Shown here one piece after another: positions 61,046-64,000 of a DNA stretch of 64,000 nt. The stretch comes from Pluralibacter sp. UBA7423. Lineage in GTDB: Bacteria > Pseudomonadota > Gammaproteobacteria > Enterobacterales > Enterobacteriaceae. The notes below the pieces were generated by a model, which was given only the letters and a program-made list of their open reading frames with translations, was not told the DNA's origin and searched no databases. How positions within the stretch are numbered: the first letter of the stretch is position 1; every line of letters starts with the position of its first letter. The stretch spans positions 17,982 through 81,981 of the forward strand of contig DKMD01000003.1 in NCBI GenBank assembly GCA_002470465.1. The letters are read 5' to 3'. The translations under genes were made by a program, and so were the position numbers.

Positions 61046-61975
61046 TTATGGATTAACCTGATCCAGCCAGCCGTATTTATCTTCTGTTTCGCCGGTGAAG
61101 AGGCCAAAAAAGGCTTGCTGGATGCGTTTAGTGACCGGGCCGCAGCGGCCTTCGCCCACCTGGATACCGTCGACGCTGCGTACCGGCGTGATTTCTGCCG
61201 CGGTACCGGACATGAACACCTCATCCGCCAGGTACAGCGATTCGCGGGAAAGCACCTGCTCGCGGACTTCGATATTCAGGTCTTTCGCCAGCTTGATGAT
61301 GGCATCACGGGTGATGCCCGGCAGCGCTGAAGAGGTGAATGGTGGCGTAAACAGAATCCCGTCTTTCACTTCAAACAGGTTTTCGCCTGCGCCTTCAGAG
61401 ATATAGCCGTTTACGTCCAGCGCGATCCCTTCCTGATAACCATGACGGCGCGCTTCGCTGCCAACCAGCAGGGAAGAAAGGTAGTTCCCGCCCGCTTTCG
61501 CCGCGGTTGGAATGGTGTTTGGCGCTACGCGATTCCAGGATGAAACCATTGCGTCGATCCCCTGATCCAGCGCTTCTGCGCCGAGATAAGCTCCCCAAGG
61601 GAAAGCAGCAATGATCACATCGGTGCTGTAACCAGCTGGCGGATTAACGCCCATGCCCACATCACCCACGAACACCAGTGGACGAATATAGGCGCTGGTC
61701 AGGTTGTTTTTACGGATCACTTCACGACAGGCTTCCATCAGCTCATCCACGCTCTGGGAAACCGGGAAACGATAAATCTTGGCTGAATCATGCAGACGCT
61801 GCATGTGTTCACGATGACGGAACACCACCGGGCCTTTGTGAGAGTCGTAGCAACGGATGCCTTCGAACACGGACGTTCCGTAGTGCAGGGCATGGGACAT
61901 CACGTGGACTTTCGCCTCGCCCCATGGAGTCATCTCACCGTTGAACCAGATGTAATCAGCTTTTTTCGTCGTCAT
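61046..61975 (-). CDS. ilvE: branched-chain amino acid aminotransferase
   Basis: Class IV PLP aminotransferase for valine, isoleucine and leucine. It is 309 aa, the E. coli length. The PLP lysine is Lys160 in TAAKAGGNYLSS. The fold-type IV block YISEGAGENLFEV follows. It lies 17 bp after ilvM. Confidence 0.98.
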   Translation of the reverse strand: MTTKKADYIWFNGEMTPWGEAKVHVMSHALHYGTSVFEGIRCYDSHKGPVVFRHREHMQRLHDSAKIYRFPVSQSVDELMEACREVIRKNNLTSAYIRPLVFVGDVGMGVNPPAGYSTDVIIAAFPWGAYLGAEALDQGIDAMVSSWNRVAPNTIPTAAKAGGNYLSSLLVGSEARRHGYQEGIALDVNGYISEGAGENLFEVKDGILFTPPFTSSALPGITRDAIIKLAKDLNIEVREQVLSRESLYLADEVFMSGTAAEITPVRSVDGIQVGEGRCGPVTKRIQQAFFGLFTGETEDKYGWLDQVNP

Positions 61976-61992
61976 TGTTCTTCCTTTTGCGC

Positions 61993-62256
61993 TCAGGCGC
62001 GGATTTGTTGTGATGATGTTGTTCGTTGCTGGATCTCGACGCGAGCGACGTCCACCAGTTTGCTTAACTGACTAAACAGTAATTCGACTGGGCGAAGACT
62101 GGCAACGGTCAATTCGATATTTATGTTCTGCGCGTCGGTGGCGGTTTCCATATTCATGGCACAAATCTGAAAGCCACGGTGACGGACAACGCGCAAAACG
62201 CGTTCTAAGGTTTCGGGGTTGAAGCGAGCCTGGACGGCTACCTGATGGTGCATCAT
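61993..62256 (-). CDS. ilvM: acetolactate synthase II small subunit
   Basis: An 87-aa ACT-type subunit that activates IlvG, the E. coli length. The core [21 protein letters not shown] is conserved. It overlaps ilvG by 4 bp (ATGA), giving balanced synthesis of the two subunits. Isozyme II is not inhibited by valine. Confidence 0.97.
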   Translation of the reverse strand: MMHHQVAVQARFNPETLERVLRVVRHRGFQICAMNMETATDAQNINIELTVASLRPVELLFSQLSKLVDVARVEIQQRTTSSQQIRA

Positions 62257-63899
62257 GATAATTTCTCCAGCATTTCTGCATTACTGGCACCCGGCGGAAC
62301 CAGCGGCCAGACGTTTTCGAGTTCGTCGATTGAGACATGAAGCAGGTAAGGCCCTTTGCTGTTCAGCATCACGTCGAGAGCCGCTTCAACCTGATCCTTA
62401 CGGGTAATATGCTGGCCAGGAATGCCGAAGGCACTGGCAAGCGTGAGGAAATCGGGGTTATCGTTGAGCGTCGTCTCACTGTAACGCTCCTGGAAGAACA
62501 GTTGCTGCCACTGGCGCACCATGCCTAAACGTTGGTTATCGAGCAAAACGATTTTCAGCGGCAGCTGTTTGCGTTTGACGGTGCCGAGCTCCTGCACGTT
62601 CATCATGAAAGAGCCGTCACCGGAGATACAGATCACCGTATCTTCCGGGCGTGCTACCTGCGCCCCTACCGCAGCAGGCAGGCCAAAGCCCATCGTGCCA
62701 AGCCCGCTGGAGGTGATAAAGTTTTCCGGGCGGGTGTAAGTCATGTGCTGCGCCGACCACATCTGATGCTGGCCCACGTCGGTGGTCACTACGCTGTCGG
62801 CAGGCTTGCGATCGGAAAGCTGTTTGAGCAGCAGCGGCGCGTAGATAGCCTCACCGGGATGATCGTAGCGCCAGGCATGTTCAGTTTTAAGCTCAGCAGT
62901 CTGCTTGCGCCATGCGTCGATGTTCAGTGACTGCTGTAAGGCGGGCAGCAGTGCGTTCAAATCACCCTGCAAACCAACATGTGCCTGGCGAAGCTTGTTC
63001 AGCTCCGCAGGATCGATATCCATATGGATAACTTTGGCATTCGGCGCGAACGTATTCAGCTTGCCGGTAACTCTGTCATCAAAGCGTGCCCCAACGGCGA
63101 TCAGCAAATCACACTGCTGTACGGCGAGGTTCGCCGCTTTGGTGCCGTGCATACCCAGCATCGCCAGGTAATACGGGTAGTCAGCCTTAACGGCTCCCAA
63201 CCCTTTCAGCGTGCAGGTAACAGGCATCTGCGTAACAGAAATAAACTCACGCAACGCTGGTACTGCCTGCGCCATGCCAACCCCACCGCCGACATAGAGC
63301 ATTGGCTGGCGGGCCTGGGCGATCATCTCGCGCGCCAGGGCGACCTCTTCATGCGGAAAATCGTTTTTGTCTTCAACAGTAGAAAAATGCGGTTCAAGAT
63401 TTGCACTGGCCACCTGGATATCTTTCGGGATATCAACCAGAACAGGGCCAGGACGGCCTGAGTTTGCCACCTCGAAAGCTTCAGCCATCACGCGCGGCAA
63501 CTCTTCCAACGATTGCACCAGGAAGCTGTGCTTGGTGCAGGCAAGTGATAAACCGAGGACGTCCACTTCCTGGAACGCATCCGTGCCAATAAACGGCGAG
63601 GCAACCTGGCCGGTGATCGCCACAACGGGTACGGAATCCAGCAACGCATCAGCAAGACCGGTGATCAGGTTGGTTGCCCCGGGGCCGGATGTAGCCATAC
63701 ATACGCCGGTTTTACCTGTGGCACGAGCAAAGCCAATGGCTGCCATCGCAGCGCCCTGTTCGTGTCGACACAGCAGATGTTCCACGCCGCCGTCATACAA
63801 TGCATCGTATATCGGCATAATTGCACCACCAGGATAGCCGAAAACAGTTTCGACTCCCTGCGCCCGCAACGCATGTACCACCCACTGAGCCCCATTCAT
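62253..63899 (-). CDS. ilvG: acetolactate synthase II large subunit, intact
   Basis: ThDP enzyme for the first common step of valine and isoleucine synthesis. It is 548 aa with no break; E. coli K-12 carries a frameshift in this gene. Catalytic Glu47 lies in [11 protein letters not shown], and the ThDP/Mg motif is GDGSFMMN...LLDN. Valine-insensitive synthesis is therefore expected. It overlaps ilvM by 4 bp and follows ilvX by 2 bp. Confidence 0.98.
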   Translation of the reverse strand: MNGAQWVVHALRAQGVETVFGYPGGAIMPIYDALYDGGVEHLLCRHEQGAAMAAIGFARATGKTGVCMATSGPGATNLITGLADALLDSVPVVAITGQVASPFIGTDAFQEVDVLGLSLACTKHSFLVQSLEELPRVMAEAFEVANSGRPGPVLVDIPKDIQVASANLEPHFSTVEDKNDFPHEEVALAREMIAQARQPMLYVGGGVGMAQAVPALREFISVTQMPVTCTLKGLGAVKADYPYYLAMLGMHGTKAANLAVQQCDLLIAVGARFDDRVTGKLNTFAPNAKVIHMDIDPAELNKLRQAHVGLQGDLNALLPALQQSLNIDAWRKQTAELKTEHAWRYDHPGEAIYAPLLLKQLSDRKPADSVVTTDVGQHQMWSAQHMTYTRPENFITSSGLGTMGFGLPAAVGAQVARPEDTVICISGDGSFMMNVQELGTVKRKQLPLKIVLLDNQRLGMVRQWQQLFFQERYSETTLNDNPDFLTLASAFGIPGQHITRKDQVEAALDVMLNSKGPYLLHVSIDELENVWPLVPPGASNAEMLEKLS

Positions 63900-63901
63900 A
63901 G

Positions 63902-63952
63902 TTACTTCCCCGTTGCTGTTCGTGAGAAACAGAATTTTATGCTGACTGTCAT
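63902..63952 (-). CDS. ilvX: IlvX small peptide
   Basis: A 16-codon frame, [16 protein letters not shown], lies just ahead of ilvG with an AGGAG site 8 nt before its ATG. E. coli ilvX encodes a 16-residue peptide sharing KFCFSR and a closing TG in the same place. Its function is unknown. The match of length, core residues and position supports a real gene. Confidence 0.85.
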   Translation of the reverse strand: MTVSIKFCFSRTATGK

Positions 63953-63977
63953 CTTCTGCTCCTCTTAGTTTTATACG

Positions 63978-64000
63978 GCCATAAAAAAACCCCCGGACCT
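63978..64000 (-). terminator. ilvGMEDA attenuator terminator (partial)
   Basis: On the minus strand the window edge reads AGGTCCGGGGGTTTTTTT. This is the 3' arm and T-run of the ilvL attenuator hairpin. The other arm and the ilvL leader peptide are outside the window. Confidence 0.75.

Noticed and set aside
62253..63899. Frameshift in ilvG as in E. coli K-12
   Set aside because: The frame is open through all 548 codons with conserved sequence on both sides of the K-12 lesion region.

Overview
The window is a 64 kb piece of an enterobacterial chromosome. Gene content and order follow the udp-metE-metR ... recQ-pldA ... corA-uvrD ... cyaA-hemCDXY ... wec ... rho-trxA ... rep-ilvC ... ilvEMG region of Escherichia coli (about 85-86 min of that map). 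The DNA is moderately GC-rich and carries enterobacterial REP palindromes. Core proteins are nearly collinear with their E. coli counterparts, and four lineage-specific genes sit between them. This suggests a member of the Enterobacteriaceae close to Enterobacter, Leclercia, Klebsiella or Citrobacter; the species cannot be named from the sequence alone.

Layout. 1-604: 5' part of udp, transcribed out of the window. 859-5885: dlhH, metE and the divergent metR, then bioP, whose 3' end overlaps metR by 113 bp. 6069-6878: a stand-alone EAL-domain c-di-GMP phosphodiesterase gene, not part of the E. coli K-12 locus. 6865-14441: yigL, pldB, rhtB, rhtC, recQ, pldA, yigI and rarD. 14552-16262: a two-gene unit, a membrane fatty-acid desaturase followed by a signal-less PhnD-like binding protein, in the slot between rarD and corA. 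16240-26308: corA with a long structured leader, uvrD (LexA box), the overlapping genes yigB-xerC-yigA-dapF, then lptM, cyaY and cyaA. 26645-30734: the hemCDXY operon. 30910-32115: an extra MFS transporter. 32121-32326: the small RNA GlmZ, with a sigma-54 promoter, two GlrR-type sites and an IHF-like site. 32585-33019: four tRNA genes (Pro-Leu-His-Arg). 33122-34507: thrP (yifK). 34711-47492: the complete enterobacterial common antigen (ECA) operon wecA-wzzE-wecB-wecC-rffG-rffH-wecD-wecE-wzxE-wecF-wzyE-wecG. 47717-54988: rho, trxA, rhlB, gppA, rep and ppiC. 55074-64000: ilvC with its regulator ilvY, then ilvGMEDA preceded by ilvX and the right edge of the ilv attenuator.

How the genes work together. 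Three pathways dominate: tetrapyrrole synthesis steps 3 and 4 (hemC, hemD, with hemX and hemY), the whole ECA pathway from UDP-GlcNAc to polymer, and isoleucine-valine synthesis with an intact acetolactate synthase II. Around them are DNA maintenance genes (recQ, uvrD, rep, xerC), envelope and transport genes (pldA, pldB, corA, rhtB, rhtC, bioP, thrP, lptM), and regulators (metR, ilvY, cyaA, rho, GlmZ).

No phage, insertion sequence, CRISPR array or clearly broken gene was found. The observations most worth checking are the promoter architecture of glmZ, the desaturase/PhnD-like pair, the EAL insertion, and the corA leader hairpin with a possible leader ORF.
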